This document shows positions 15,387 to 24,560 of a stretch of 64,000 nucleotides of DNA, piece after piece; position 1 is the stretch's first letter, and each line of letters opens with the position of its first letter. Below the pieces are notes generated by a model, which did not search any database, had not been told where the DNA came from, and was given only the letters and a program-made list of their open reading frames with translations. A program made the translations under genes and the position numbers. Source of the DNA: Halolamina sp. CBA1230 (lineage in GTDB: Archaea > Halobacteriota > Halobacteria > Halobacteriales > Haloferacaceae); the NCBI RefSeq assembly GCF_002025255.2, contig NZ_CP054587.1, positions 2,418,001 through 2,482,000 of the forward strand, given 5' to 3'.

Positions 15387-15581
15387 TCAGTTGCGGACGA
15401 GGTTCGTCGCGCGGGGGCCCTTGTCGGCCTGTTCGATGTCGAACTCCACTTCCTGTCCCTCCTCGAGGTCGGCGCCGCCGATGTCTTCCATGTGGAAGAA
15501 CACGTCGTCGTCCGCGTCCTCTGTCGAGATGAAACCGTAGCCGCCTGTGTCGTTGAAGAAATCAACTGAACCGTTTGCCAT
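15387..15581 (-). CDS. cspA: Cold-shock domain protein CspA (second copy)
   Basis: 64 residues, about 80 percent identical by eye to the protein at 6233-6427, with the same RNP1 (GSVDFFNDTGGYGFIS) and RNP2 (DVFFHMED). It differs mainly at positions 3, 19, 25, 34, 37 and the last two residues. The sequence TTGCA again directly precedes the ATG, hinting at shared leader features. RNA chaperone role by family. Confidence 0.95.
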   Translation of the reverse strand: MANGSVDFFNDTGGYGFISTEDADDDVFFHMEDIGGADLEEGQEVEFDIEQADKGPRATNLVRN

Positions 15582-15640
15582 TGCAAACAAACGTACACCC
15601 CAACCCGGGAAAACCCTTGCGAGGGTCGTGGTACCACGAC

Positions 15641-16330
15641 CTACCGCTCGGCCAGCATCCGCACCGCGATCTGGAGGACGTGGACGAACACCCCGGCGAC
15701 GGCCACGTACAGCCCCACCGACTGCATCGCCGGCCGGCCGCGGCCCTCCCGAACCTCCCACATCTCGTACCCCAGTCGGAGCAGGAAGCCGGCGAAGATC
15801 AGCGCGAACGCGACGATCCCGACGATCCCGACCGAGACGAACGTCGCGATCAGGATCGCCACCAGCCCCGCGCCGAAGGCGTACGTCGCCCAGCGACCGT
15901 AGTGGTCGAACTGCGTGTCCGAGCGCAGGTAGACGTACGTGCCGATCAGCGCCGTCATGGCGACGACGACGGCGCCGGTGATCGCCAGCGCCGTGATTCG
16001 CACGCCCTCCGAGAGGAAGGAGAGCACGCCGCCGCCGAAGGCGCCGAAGGCGAGTTCGAGCACGACCACGCCCGCCATCGCCAGCCCCATCGAGTCGTTC
16101 TCGAAGCCGCGCTCGGCGACCATCTGGCCGCCGGTGATCAGCGCGCCGTACACCAGCGCGCCGACGATGGGGACCGAGAACAGTAGGCGGTTCAGCTGCG
16201 CCAGCGGTGTCGCCGCCGCGGCGTACATCACGAGCACGTTCAGGAGCATCAGCCCCGTTGCGCCGCCGACGACGCCCCACTCGCGGGTGGAGAGCAGGAA
16301 CCCTCGTTCAGTGGTGGTCTCGTAGCTCAT
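15641..16330 (-). CDS. Bax inhibitor-1-like membrane protein
   Basis: 229 residues from the ATG at 16330, with seven evenly spaced hydrophobic helices and short loops. The overall layout, the FSVPIVGALVYG segment and the final helices (YVAVAGVFVHVLQIAVRML) resemble the BI-1/YccA family of calcium-leak channels. The conserved C-terminal aspartate pair of BI-1 is not obvious, so the assignment is moderate. It could also be a lineage-specific polytopic protein. Single gene, divergent from RPA. Confidence 0.6.
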   Translation of the reverse strand: MSYETTTERGFLLSTREWGVVGGATGLMLLNVLVMYAAAATPLAQLNRLLFSVPIVGALVYGALITGGQMVAERGFENDSMGLAMAGVVVLELAFGAFGGGVLSFLSEGVRITALAITGAVVVAMTALIGTYVYLRSDTQFDHYGRWATYAFGAGLVAILIATFVSVGIVGIVAFALIFAGFLLRLGYEMWEVREGRGRPAMQSVGLYVAVAGVFVHVLQIAVRMLAER

Positions 16331-16530
16331 CGCCGGCACGTAACGCCAGCGCGCCGAAAAGCGTTGTCGCCGCCGCTCGACCCGCGTTCACGCCGCCCCG
16401 AACCTCTTGTCGGAGGGCGCGCCACCCCGCGTATGGGCACCACGAACCGATCCACGAAACCGCATGCAAGCGGCCCGTTCCCACCCCAACGACAACGCTT
16501 AACCGTCGGCTGTGCTACCCACCGCTACGA

Positions 16531-17946
16531 ATGAGTGCCATCGACGACGTCCACGAGGAGCTCGACGCGGACGTCTCCGCCGAGGAGTTCGAGGAGATGG
16601 TGGCGGAGAAAGTCGAGGAGATGGGTGGCCTCGCGGACGACGAGACGGCGGCGATGCTCGTCGCCCACGAGCTGGAGGACGAGGGCGGCGAGGTCGAGAG
16701 CGTCGCGGACATCGAACCCGGCATGGACGACGTGAAGTTCGTCGCGAAGCTGATCTCCATCGGCGAGAAACGCACGTTCGAGCGCGACGGCGACCAGCCC
16801 GACGGCCAGGTCGTCAACACCGAGGTCGCCGACGAATCGGGGCGGATCCGGCTCTCGCTGTGGGACGAGATGGCCGAATCCGCGCTCGAGGAACTGGCGG
16901 AGGGCGACGTGCTCCGCATCGCAGGCCGACCCAAGGAGGGGTACAACGGCGTCGAGGTCTCCGCCGACAAGGCCGAGATCGAACCCGACGTCGATATCGA
17001 CGTCTCCGTGAGCGACAGCTACGACGTCGAGGAGCTCTCGATGGGGCTCTCCGACGTCACTCTCGTCGGCAAACTGCTCGACGTGGACGACGACTACCGC
17101 ACGTTCGACCGCGACGACGGCACCGAGGGCCGCGTCGCCAACGTCGCCATCGGCGACGAGACGGGTCGCATCCGCGTCACGCTCTGGGACGAGGCCACGG
17201 ACCTGCTCGAGGAACTCGAGGCCGGCGAGGTCGTCGAGGTCGTCGACGGCTACGTCCGCGAGCGCGACGGCGACCTCGAACTCCACGTCGGCTCCCGGGG
17301 GACCATCGAGGCAGTCGACGAGGACGTCGAGTACGCCCCCGAAACGACGGATATCGACGACGTGGAGATGGGCGACACCGTCGACATCGCCGGCGCCGTG
17401 ATCGAGACCGACGACAAGCGCACGTTCGACCGCGACGACGGCTCGCAGGGCCAGGTCCGGAACGTCCGCGTCCGCGACGACACGGGCGACATCCGGGTCG
17501 CGCTCTGGGGCGAGAAAGCCGACCGCGATGTCACGCTCGCCGACCGCGTCGCCTTTACCGACGTGGAGATCCAGGACGGCTGGCAGGACGAGCTCGAAGC
17601 CTCCGCGGGCTGGCAGTCCACCGTCTCGATCCTCGACGGCGAGGCCGACGTGGAGGGCGCCGACGACCGCGACGAGAAGGCGCCCCCCTCGGCCGAGCAG
17701 GGCGGGCTCTCGGCGTTCGGCGAGGATGGTGATGGGGCGGACGAACTCCGCGAGGAGGAGACGACGGCCGACGGTGAGGAGGTAGAGTTCACCGGCACGG
17801 TCGTCCAGTCCGGCAGCCCCGTCGTGGTCGACAACGGCGAGGAGACCCGCAGCGTCGAGACGGGCGAGAGCGTCCAGCTCGGCGAGGAGGTGACGGTCCG
17901 CGGCGTCGAACACGACGGCCGCATCGACGCCGACGAACTGCTCTAA
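16531..17946 (+). CDS. rpa: Replication protein A, multi-OB-fold ssDNA-binding protein
   Basis: 471 residues, strongly acidic. An N-terminal helical region (1-55) is followed by three similar OB folds, each with a variant of KLxxxxxxRTFxRDDGxxGxVxNVxxxDExGRIRxxLWDE (starting near 72, 170 and 285), and a degenerate fourth OB-like segment at the C terminus. No zinc finger. This is the single-subunit RPA of haloarchaea (Rpa2 type) that coats ssDNA in replication and repair. ATG at 16531 follows a CTTAA box about 30 bases upstream. Confidence 0.9.
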   Translation: MSAIDDVHEELDADVSAEEFEEMVAEKVEEMGGLADDETAAMLVAHELEDEGGEVESVADIEPGMDDVKFVAKLISIGEKRTFERDGDQPDGQVVNTEVADESGRIRLSLWDEMAESALEELAEGDVLRIAGRPKEGYNGVEVSADKAEIEPDVDIDVSVSDSYDVEELSMGLSDVTLVGKLLDVDDDYRTFDRDDGTEGRVANVAIGDETGRIRVTLWDEATDLLEELEAGEVVEVVDGYVRERDGDLELHVGSRGTIEAVDEDVEYAPETTDIDDVEMGDTVDIAGAVIETDDKRTFDRDDGSQGQVRNVRVRDDTGDIRVALWGEKADRDVTLADRVAFTDVEIQDGWQDELEASAGWQSTVSILDGEADVEGADDRDEKAPPSAEQGGLSAFGEDGDGADELREEETTADGEEVEFTGTVVQSGSPVVVDNGEETRSVETGESVQLGEEVTVRGVEHDGRIDADELL

Positions 17947-17962
17947 AGCCGCCGCGGCCGCG

Positions 17963-17990
17963 CCGGGCCTGTACCGCCGTTCCGGCCCGG
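17963..17990 (+). terminator. GC hairpin after RPA
   Basis: CCGGGCC and GGCCCGG form a perfect 7-bp stem with a 14-nt loop 17 bases after the RPA stop. Archaeal termination usually relies on T-runs, and there is none here, so the role is uncertain. Confidence 0.3.
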
Positions 17991-18030
17991 AAGGACACAC
18001 TTAGGTTCCGCCCGATACACTCGCCGACCG

Positions 18031-19941
18031 ATGGACCGCTCCTCGCTTCCCGATGCCCTCCACCGGACCGACGACACGGTGTTGGCCGTGCTCGTCGTCG
18101 TCGCCGCGGGGCTGGTCGCCCGCCTCCTCTTCCTCGGCCAGCGCGTCGCCCACTTCGACGAGGGCCGTGTCGCCTACTGGGCGCTCCACTACCTCGAGAC
18201 GGGCGAGATCAGCTACCAGTACATCGTCCACGGGCCGCTCGCGCAGTACGCCGACGCGTGGGTGTTCGCCGCCCTCGGCCCGAACGACTTCTCGATGCGG
18301 CTGTTCGTCGCCCTCGTCGGCGCGCTCCTCCCGCTGACGGCGCTGCTGTTCCGCAGTCGCCTGCGCGACACGGAGACGGTCGTCGTCGCCGTGCTGCTCG
18401 CGTTCAACCCGATCCTGCTGTACTACTCGCGGTTCTACCGCAGTTCGCTGCTGGTCGCCGCGTTCATGTTCGCCGCCTTCGGCTTCGGCCTCCGGGCGCT
18501 GGACGACGCCCGGCCGCGCCTGCTCTACCCCGCGTTCGCGTTCGGCGCACTCGGCTTCGCGGCCAAGGAGAACGCGCTCGTCTATCTGATGTGCTGGGTC
18601 GGCGCCGGCGCGCTCCTGCTCGACTTCTCGCTGATGAACCCGCGGAACTACGACTCGGGGGTCGACGCCGTCGTCGCCCGGGTCGCGCCGTACTTCGACG
18701 CGCTGCGCGACCCGGAGCGATCGACAGACGCCACGCTCTGGACCGTCCTGACGGCGCTCACGCTGCTCGTCCTGGCCTACGCGACGCTGTCGGGGTGGCC
18801 GCTGACCGCGATCGTGGCGGCGCTGGTGCTGCTGGTCTCGGTGACGATGCTCGTCGACGTGGTCCGATCGGACCGGGCCGCACTGCGGTGGGGTGGCGCG
18901 CTGCTGGGGAGCGTCGGCCTCTTCTTCCTGCTCTCGCTGTTCTTCTACGCACCCCGGACCGTCGGTGCCGGCGTCGGGCTCTGGGACGCCGTGTTCAACC
19001 CCTTCCGGTTCCCCGACCTGCTCGACGCGACGTGGGGCGACATCCGGCCGGGGCTGGAGTACTGGTTCGGCGGGAGCGTCGAACCCAAATGCGGCGAGGA
19101 GACGGTGATCGGCGGCTACATCTGCTTCCTTCAGGACACGATCGAGGTGCTGGCGAACTACGCGATCGTCGTCGTCCCGTTCGCGGCGCTTGGGTTCGTG
19201 ATCGCGCGCTACGCCGGCGACCGGCCGCGCTCGATGGTGATGTTCGCGGGCTACTGGGGGTTCGTCAGCATCCTCGGCTACCCGCTCGCGACGGACATCC
19301 AGGCCGGCTGGATCATGGTGAACGCGGTCGTGCCACTGACGATCCCCGCCGCCGTCGCGCTGGGACTGGTGATCCGCTGGGGCTGGCAGTCCCTCGCCAC
19401 GGAGGATCGCGTGGGCACCGTCCTGACCGTGGCGCTGCTCCTGCTGGTCTCCGGAGCGATGATCGGCCCGGCCGTCTCGGCGTCGTACGTCCAGCCCACG
19501 GCGGACGACAACGAACTCGTGCAGTACGCCCAGCCCCAGCAGGAGTTCCGCGGGACGTTCGACGACATCGGCGCTATCGCGCCCACACACGAGGGGACCG
19601 ACATGGTGGTCTACGGCGACGAACTGGTCGTCGAACCCGGCACCGGCGGCGGGATGGCGCCGGCGTGTCTCAACCTCGGGCACGCGCTCCCCTTGCACTG
19701 GTACATCGCGGCCGACGACGTGACTACCGACTGTGCGTACAACGAGACCGCGCTCCAGTCGGAGATCGAGGAGGACAGCCCGGCGGTCGTGATCGCCCAC
19801 GTCAACCGCGACGGGACGGTCGAGGAAGCACTGGCCGGTGAGGGCGAGTACGAACGCCGCGAGCACCACCTCCGAACGATCGGCCGGGAAGTGGTGGTGT
19901 TCATCGACGAGGACGCCCTCGCCGAGGCCGAGAACGCATGA
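18031..19941 (+). CDS. agl23: Flippase activity-associated protein Agl23
   Basis: 636 residues with about 12 hydrophobic helices. The first extracytoplasmic loop contains HFDEGRVAYWALHYLETG, an Asp-Glu motif as in GT39/GT-C-fold membrane proteins. A C-terminal soluble domain (about 490-636) contains cysteines. It matches the TIGR03663/Agl23 family, linked in haloarchaea to lipid-linked oligosaccharide flipping for S-layer N-glycosylation. It overlaps the next gene by four bases (ATGA), indicating a two-gene operon. Confidence 0.85.
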   Translation: MDRSSLPDALHRTDDTVLAVLVVVAAGLVARLLFLGQRVAHFDEGRVAYWALHYLETGEISYQYIVHGPLAQYADAWVFAALGPNDFSMRLFVALVGALLPLTALLFRSRLRDTETVVVAVLLAFNPILLYYSRFYRSSLLVAAFMFAAFGFGLRALDDARPRLLYPAFAFGALGFAAKENALVYLMCWVGAGALLLDFSLMNPRNYDSGVDAVVARVAPYFDALRDPERSTDATLWTVLTALTLLVLAYATLSGWPLTAIVAALVLLVSVTMLVDVVRSDRAALRWGGALLGSVGLFFLLSLFFYAPRTVGAGVGLWDAVFNPFRFPDLLDATWGDIRPGLEYWFGGSVEPKCGEETVIGGYICFLQDTIEVLANYAIVVVPFAALGFVIARYAGDRPRSMVMFAGYWGFVSILGYPLATDIQAGWIMVNAVVPLTIPAAVALGLVIRWGWQSLATEDRVGTVLTVALLLLVSGAMIGPAVSASYVQPTADDNELVQYAQPQQEFRGTFDDIGAIAPTHEGTDMVVYGDELVVEPGTGGGMAPACLNLGHALPLHWYIAADDVTTDCAYNETALQSEIEEDSPAVVIAHVNRDGTVEEALAGEGEYERREHHLRTIGREVVVFIDEDALAEAENA

Positions 19942-20546
19942 CCCGCCTCCTCGCCGGCGCGGCGGCGCACAACGCCGGGCAGTACGGCGTCGCCCGAACG
20001 ATCTGGGCGGGCGAAGCGCCCGTCTCGCCTGACGGGAACGATGCGGACGACCGACTGCTCGAAGGGCTCGCCGCCTTCGGGACCGCGATCGTCGAGAGCC
20101 GTCGCGGGGCCTGGGACGCGGCGCTCGACGCAGCGACCGAGGCCGAACTCGCGTTCGAGGCGACCGACCAGGATCGCATCGATCTCGCGCCGATCGAGCG
20201 CTGGCTGGCGGCGTTCGGGACCGATCCCGAGACGGCGGAGCGCTCGCCGCCGCCCACGATCGCCGTCGACGGGGATCGTCCGATGCCGGGGGAGCTCCCC
20301 CTGGCCGCGGCGGCCGTCGTCGCCGGCGCCGTCGCGGCGACCCGGGGCGACGACCCCGACGTGGTCGCGGACGCGCTCCGGTTCGCCCGGGGGAACGAGC
20401 ATCCCGAGACCACGCGGTACGCCACGTTCCTCCGGGACTACGCGGCCGCCGAGTCGGGCGAACGCGGGATCGTGTTCGAGCGGCTCTCGGGAGTGGTCGC
20501 CCGCCAGCGACGCAAGGAGGACGACGTAGAGGGGCTGTTCAAGTAG
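19938..20546 (+). CDS. DUF309-like haloarchaeal protein
   Basis: 202 residues, all-helical in appearance. LLAGAAAHNAGQYGVARTIWAGE and DRLLEGLAAFGTAIVESRRGAWDAAL follow the pattern of DUF309 (a helical bundle whose usual motif is HxxWE), but the typical His and Glu are lost in the first repeat. It is translationally coupled to agl23. Function unknown. Confidence 0.65.
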   Translation: MTRLLAGAAAHNAGQYGVARTIWAGEAPVSPDGNDADDRLLEGLAAFGTAIVESRRGAWDAALDAATEAELAFEATDQDRIDLAPIERWLAAFGTDPETAERSPPPTIAVDGDRPMPGELPLAAAAVVAGAVAATRGDDPDVVADALRFARGNEHPETTRYATFLRDYAAAESGERGIVFERLSGVVARQRRKEDDVEGLFK

Positions 20547-20558
20547 CGGGAACGGCGC

Positions 20559-21356
20559 TCAGTCGACGACCTCGACAGCGTCGCCGATCTCGAGCTGCTG
20601 CCCGCGATCGGCCTCCGGCACGCGCGTGATCAGCATCAGCGTGTAGAAGTGGTCGAACGCGTCCGCGTCGGCCCACTCCGGGAACGTCGCCTCGCGCTTC
20701 TCGACGAACCGCCGCCGGAACTCGGGGGTCGGCTCCCCCGTGTCGGGGTCGCGCTCGGGCACGACACAGCGAGCACAGGGGGTGGCACCCTCGAACCGGA
20801 CGCCGCCGACCGTGAACGCGGGGGCGTCGTCGCCGACGAAGCGGTCCTCCCAGAACGCCGGCACGCCCGAGATCTCGAGGTTCGCACGGAGGCGTCGTCG
20901 CGCGCTCTCGACGGTCAGGTCGTCGAACCACGAGGCGACGGCTTCGAGCGTCGCCGTGCTGACGACCGAGGGGCCCATGTTCCGCCGGTCGACGAACCCC
21001 AGCGACGCGTTCCGGCGGAGCGTGAGGTCGTGGTCGAAGAACGCCGAGAACCAGGCCGCGGCGTCGTCGCGCTCGCTGTCGAGGTCGAACTGCCGGCGCT
21101 CGCCGTCACCCTCGACGGTCAGCGTCGCCGTCGCGGGGTCGTACGCGGTGTCGAGTTCGTGGAAACGGTCGCTGTGTTTCGCGTTGAACACGCCGTTGTC
21201 GTGCGGATCGCCGTCGATGTCCTCCGTCCTGCTCTCGAACAGCGCGAACTCTCGATCGCCCGCGAGCACCCCGCCGTCGAGGATCTCGTTCGTCTCGACT
21301 GCGGTGGCGTCGAGCCCTTTGACGGGGTAGATCCGGATACGTTCGAGTCGGGGCAT
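20559..21356 (-). CDS. MOSC-domain protein with MOSC_N
   Basis: 265 residues. The N-terminal beta-barrel (RIRIYPVKGLDATAVETNEI...) is MOSC_N. The C-terminal MOSC core contains PCARCVVPERDPDTGE, whose first cysteine is the expected sulfur/molybdenum-cofactor ligand, plus RRRLRANLEISG. Relatives (mARC, YcbX) are Moco-dependent reductases of N-hydroxylated compounds. Haloarchaeal partners are unknown. Single gene, divergent from the peroxiredoxin. Confidence 0.87.
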   Translation of the reverse strand: MPRLERIRIYPVKGLDATAVETNEILDGGVLAGDREFALFESRTEDIDGDPHDNGVFNAKHSDRFHELDTAYDPATATLTVEGDGERRQFDLDSERDDAAAWFSAFFDHDLTLRRNASLGFVDRRNMGPSVVSTATLEAVASWFDDLTVESARRRLRANLEISGVPAFWEDRFVGDDAPAFTVGGVRFEGATPCARCVVPERDPDTGEPTPEFRRRFVEKREATFPEWADADAFDHFYTLMLITRVPEADRGQQLEIGDAVEVVD

Positions 21357-21446
21357 AGGCGGATCTCGGCGGCCGGGGACATAGGCGTTCGTTCCCGATC
21401 ACGTTCGTGTTCGCGTTTAACTGTCACCAGCCCGTACTGTCGGTCG

Positions 21447-21920
21447 ATGGTTTCCACCGGAGACGCCGCACCCGTGTTCACGGCGACGAGAGGGACGAGC
21501 GACCACGAGCCGTTCGAGCTCGACGCCCACCTCGGCGACGGGCCGATCGTACTCGCGTTCTTCCCGGGAGCGTTCACGCCGCCCTGTACGAACGAGATGG
21601 TCGCGCTCCAGGAGCGCCTCGACGCGTTCGAGTCGGCGGGCGCGTCGGTGTTCGGCGTCAGTGCCGACTCGCCGTTCTCCCAGGGGGCGTTCCGCGAGGA
21701 GCACGGCATCGAGTTCGACCTCGTGAGCGATATGGCCGGGGAGGTCATCCGGGAGTACGGCCTCGAGATGGACATCCCAGACCTCGGCCTCTACGGCATC
21801 GCGAACCGCGCGGTGTTCGTACTCGACGACGAGGGGACGGTGACGTACTCGTGGGTTGCCGACGACCCGACGAACGAACCGCCGTACGACGACGTGATTG
21901 CGGCGGTCGAGGAGGTGTAA
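21447..21920 (+). CDS. Peroxiredoxin (1-Cys, AhpC/TSA type)
   Basis: 157 residues, thioredoxin fold. Peroxidatic Cys47 lies in PGAFTPPCTNE, the PxxxTxxC active-site motif. No second cysteine exists, so it must be resolved by an external thiol (thioredoxin or gamma-glutamylcysteine, the haloarchaeal low-molecular-weight thiol). It reduces H2O2 and organic hydroperoxides in the cytosol. ATG at 21447. Confidence 0.9.
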   Translation: MVSTGDAAPVFTATRGTSDHEPFELDAHLGDGPIVLAFFPGAFTPPCTNEMVALQERLDAFESAGASVFGVSADSPFSQGAFREEHGIEFDLVSDMAGEVIREYGLEMDIPDLGLYGIANRAVFVLDDEGTVTYSWVADDPTNEPPYDDVIAAVEEV

Positions 21921-22025
21921 CGACTCGCCAGCACGCCCTCGGTTCGATCGAAGAGCTCTCCCCCGGGTTCGAGTGCCGGGTGGATGGAAACCGATTAGTA
22001 TCGTTACATAGATAGATTCGGTACA

Positions 22026-22571
22026 GTGACCTTTTCGTCCTCGCGGGGAGTCTCGTCGGTCATCGCGACGATCCTGCTGGTCGCCGTCGTCGTGATACTC
22101 GCTTCGACGGTTTCGGTGTTCGTCTTCGGGGTGGCCGACGACGTGGACGAGGCTGCCCCAACCGTCGCCCAATCGAGCGGCGAACTCGTCGTTCAGGACG
22201 GGGACGACGGTGGTATCGTCCGACTCACACACGCGGCAGGGGACCCCCTCACCGTCTCGAACTTGGAAATCGCCGTTGACGCGCAGGAGGCCTGTGGGAA
22301 AACCGGCCGGTTAGTGAACCTCCCGGCGAGCGGTGGCGATCCGAACCCGACGAGCGAGTACGTTCGCGGTGACGACGTCTTCGACAACTCGTACAACTCC
22401 GTCGGCGGCCCGATCGGCGAGGCCGGTGGAGAGTGGGAAGTCGGAGAGACCGTGACGTTCCGGTTGGCCAAAAGCGAATGTCCGCTGGAGAGCGCTGACA
22501 CGATAACGGTTCACGTCGTGCACACGCCGACGGACTCGATCGTGATCGAAAAGACGCTGAGCGCGACGTAA
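22026..22571 (+). CDS. Type IV pilin-like protein (haloarchaeal PilA family)
   Basis: 181 residues from a GTG. Short basic leader SSSRG, then the class III signal-peptide helix VSSVIATILLVAVVVILASTVSVFVFG; prepilin peptidase would cut after Arg-Gly. The rest is a secreted beta-rich domain with two cysteines (about 87 and 155) that may form a disulfide. It is likely a minor pilin for adhesion. It stands alone, without the assembly ATPase. Confidence 0.82.
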   Translation: MTFSSSRGVSSVIATILLVAVVVILASTVSVFVFGVADDVDEAAPTVAQSSGELVVQDGDDGGIVRLTHAAGDPLTVSNLEIAVDAQEACGKTGRLVNLPASGGDPNPTSEYVRGDDVFDNSYNSVGGPIGEAGGEWEVGETVTFRLAKSECPLESADTITVHVVHTPTDSIVIEKTLSAT

Positions 22572-22588
22572 CGAGTTCGGCCGAGGCG

Positions 22589-23380
22589 TTACTCGCCAGC
22601 GTCGCCTCTCGGCTCGCCCGCGAACGTGTACTCCGCGGAGTTGTCCTGCGGGTCGTAGCCGAGCACGTCCTTCGCGCGGTCGAGGGAGTAGTACTTCCGG
22701 TCGTTGTCGGAGATGCCGTAGACGATCTCGTAGTCGTACTCTGCCTCCAGACACCGCTTGAACAGGTGGGCGCAGTCGCGGTGGGAGAGCCACATCGCCT
22801 GCCCGCGCTCGTACTCCCGCGGGGGATGGCCCTCGGTGAGGTTGCCGATCCGGACACAGACCACGTCGAGGTCGGCGTGGTCGTGGTAGTAGCGCCCCAG
22901 CGTCTCGCCGCTGGCCTTCGAGACGCCGTAGAGGTTCGACGGGCGCGGGAGTTCGGTGCCGTCGAGGCGGTACTCGTCGTCCTCGCGGTACATCTCCGGC
23001 GTGCGCTCGTCGGTCTCGTAGGCGCCGACGGCGTGGTTGGAGGAGGCGAACGCGACCTTCTCGACGCCGGCGTCGACGGCCGCCGAGAACACGGTCTGAG
23101 CGCCGTCGATGTTGTTCGCGAGCACCGAGTCCCACGGCGCGTTGGGGCGGGGGTCGCCGGCGAGGTGGATCACCGCGCCACAGTCGGCGACGGCGTCGGC
23201 GACCGCGTCCTCGTCGGTCACGTCCGCGACGATCGACGCCGACTCGGGCACGCCGTGGCGGCGATCCTCGGGGATGGGCTCCCGGTCGAGCAGCCGCCAG
23301 TCGTACTCGTCGGCGAGCCGTGAGAGGATCGCCTGCCCCACGCGGCCGCCGGCACCCGTCAGCAGCACCGGGTCGTCCAT
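22589..23380 (-). CDS. azf: NAD-dependent glucose-6-phosphate dehydrogenase Azf
   Basis: 263 residues, extended short-chain dehydrogenase fold. NAD-binding GAGGRVGQ (9-16), catalytic Tyr151-x3-Lys155 (YGVSK), and FASSNHAVGAYETDERTPEMY all match the archaeal zwischenferment of Haloferax volcanii closely. It oxidises glucose-6-phosphate to 6-phosphogluconolactone with NAD+, starting the haloarchaeal oxidative pentose phosphate pathway. Convergent with the pilin gene. Confidence 0.93.
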   Translation of the reverse strand: MDDPVLLTGAGGRVGQAILSRLADEYDWRLLDREPIPEDRRHGVPESASIVADVTDEDAVADAVADCGAVIHLAGDPRPNAPWDSVLANNIDGAQTVFSAAVDAGVEKVAFASSNHAVGAYETDERTPEMYREDDEYRLDGTELPRPSNLYGVSKASGETLGRYYHDHADLDVVCVRIGNLTEGHPPREYERGQAMWLSHRDCAHLFKRCLEAEYDYEIVYGISDNDRKYYSLDRAKDVLGYDPQDNSAEYTFAGEPRGDAGE

Positions 23381-23434
23381 TCGCGTGGATATGTGGATAG
23401 CGGGGGTAAATACGGTGCGGTCCTGCTGCCGGAC

Positions 23435-23608
23435 TCAGTCGTCGTCGGCCGCTTCGAGTTCGTCGAGTCGCTCCTCGATCCGGCCGAGTCGGTCGTCGTA
23501 CTCGGCGGTTTCCGACGCGACTGCGTTCTCCACCGCGTGCATCACCCAGAGGTAGCCGGTGACGACGGCGGCGAAGCCGACGAGGAGGAGCCCCCAGAGT
23601 TCGACCAT
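23435..23608 (-). CDS. Small single-pass membrane protein with coiled coil
   Basis: 57 residues from the ATG at 23608. One N-terminal transmembrane helix (LWGLLLVGFAAVVTGYLWVM) is followed by a charged heptad-like tail (YDDRLGRIEERLDELEAADDD). Probably oligomerises and tethers a partner to the membrane. No family recognised; divergent from mptD. Confidence 0.6.
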   Translation of the reverse strand: MVELWGLLLVGFAAVVTGYLWVMHAVENAVASETAEYDDRLGRIEERLDELEAADDD

Positions 23609-23680
23609 AGCGGTCGCTCGTGGCCCGGAACCAAAAGCGCTCCCGACACCGCTTTCCACCGGCCCGCCCCACGTCAACGC

Positions 23681-24031
23681 ATGTCCGACGCGCCCACCGA
23701 CGCCCAGCAGGCCTGCTTCGAGGCCGGCATCAAGTTCGGCTCGCTCTACCACCAGTTCGCCGGCACGCCCGTCTCGCCGGAGAGCACCCGCAGCCTCGAG
23801 ACCGCGATCGCGGAGGCGATCGAGAACCAGCCCCACTGCGAGTCCGTCTCGGTCGACATCCTCGACGACCGCGTCGCCGCCGCGATCGACCACGACGAGG
23901 GGTACGCCGAGCTCACGGGCAGCCTGATGGAGGTGGAGATGCGGATCGACTACGAGGGCACGGAGGTCCGGACGCGGATGGCGATGGAGGACGGCTACCC
24001 GCGGATGCGGATCGTCGGGATCGAGGACTGA
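23681..24031 (+). CDS. mptD: Dihydroneopterin aldolase MptD (archaeal type)
   Basis: 116 residues, the usual length for archaeal MptD. CFEAGIKFGSLYHQFAGTPV is the family signature containing the catalytic region, and the acidic C-terminal strand MRIDYEGTEVRTRM completes the fold. The enzyme cleaves dihydroneopterin to glycolaldehyde and 6-hydroxymethyl-dihydropterin for folate/methanopterin synthesis. Single gene, ATG at 23681. Confidence 0.9.
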   Translation: MSDAPTDAQQACFEAGIKFGSLYHQFAGTPVSPESTRSLETAIAEAIENQPHCESVSVDILDDRVAAAIDHDEGYAELTGSLMEVEMRIDYEGTEVRTRMAMEDGYPRMRIVGIED

Positions 24032-24120
24032 CGAGGCGGAGTGAAACTGGTCGACTGTCCCCGCCACAACCCACGTCAGAACCCGTATCGCACCCGGTTT
24101 CAGTTACACTCCGTGGCGAC

Positions 24121-24128
24121 CTTTTTAC
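24121..24128 (+). promoter_or_regulatory. TATA box for the gene at 24153
   Basis: CTTTTTAC lies about 27 bases before the ATG, the canonical spacing for a leaderless haloarchaeal transcript. Confidence 0.6.
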
Positions 24129-24152
24129 CGGGCGGCCGTGCAATCTGTGCCC

Positions 24153-24560
24153 ATGAGTCAGACCACGTTCGACGAGGACGACCTGTTCGGCGAGGCGGCC
24201 GAGGAGATGCGCGGCGAGGTCGAGAGCCACCTCGCGGACGCCCGCGAGGCGCTGCCGGCCGCCGACTCAGTGTGGGAGGTCGACGCCGACAACGCGCTGG
24301 GCGTGCTCAACGGGCTCAAATCCGCGCTCGACACTGGCGACGCCGCCGACCACCTCCGACAGGCGAAAAAGCAGTACGTGATGGGCGAGCGCGCCGACGC
24401 GTTCGAGGACGCCGACGATCTGGAGGCGGAGATCGAGGAGCTGGAGGAGCTGCTCGAGGGGATCGAGGACGCCCACGAGGACGCCAGCGAGCTCGCGGGC
24501 GCGCTGCCGGAACTGCGCTCCGCGCTGCAGGACGCTGCGGACGAGGAAGACGACGAGTAG
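24153..24560 (+). CDS. Haloarchaeal DUF5790 family protein
   Basis: 135 residues, acidic and predominantly helical. FDEDDLFGEAAEEMRGEVESHLADAREALP and ALGVLNGLKSAL match my recollection of DUF5790. The helical region about 60-125 is coiled-coil-like (DLEAEIEELEELLEGIEDAHEDA). It may form a helical dimer; function unknown. A strong TATA box sits 27 bases upstream. Convergent, end to end, with the creatininase-like gene (stop codons adjacent). Confidence 0.8.
   Translation: MSQTTFDEDDLFGEAAEEMRGEVESHLADAREALPAADSVWEVDADNALGVLNGLKSALDTGDAADHLRQAKKQYVMGERADAFEDADDLEAEIEELEELLEGIEDAHEDASELAGALPELRSALQDAADEEDDE

Noticed and set aside
16433-16534. 33-codon frame before RPA
   Set aside because: Overlaps the RPA start, has no conserved content and no promoter at the right spacing.
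18001-19869. 622-codon minus-strand frame
   Set aside because: Antisense shadow of agl23; Arg/Asp/Glu/His-rich low-complexity translation without domains.
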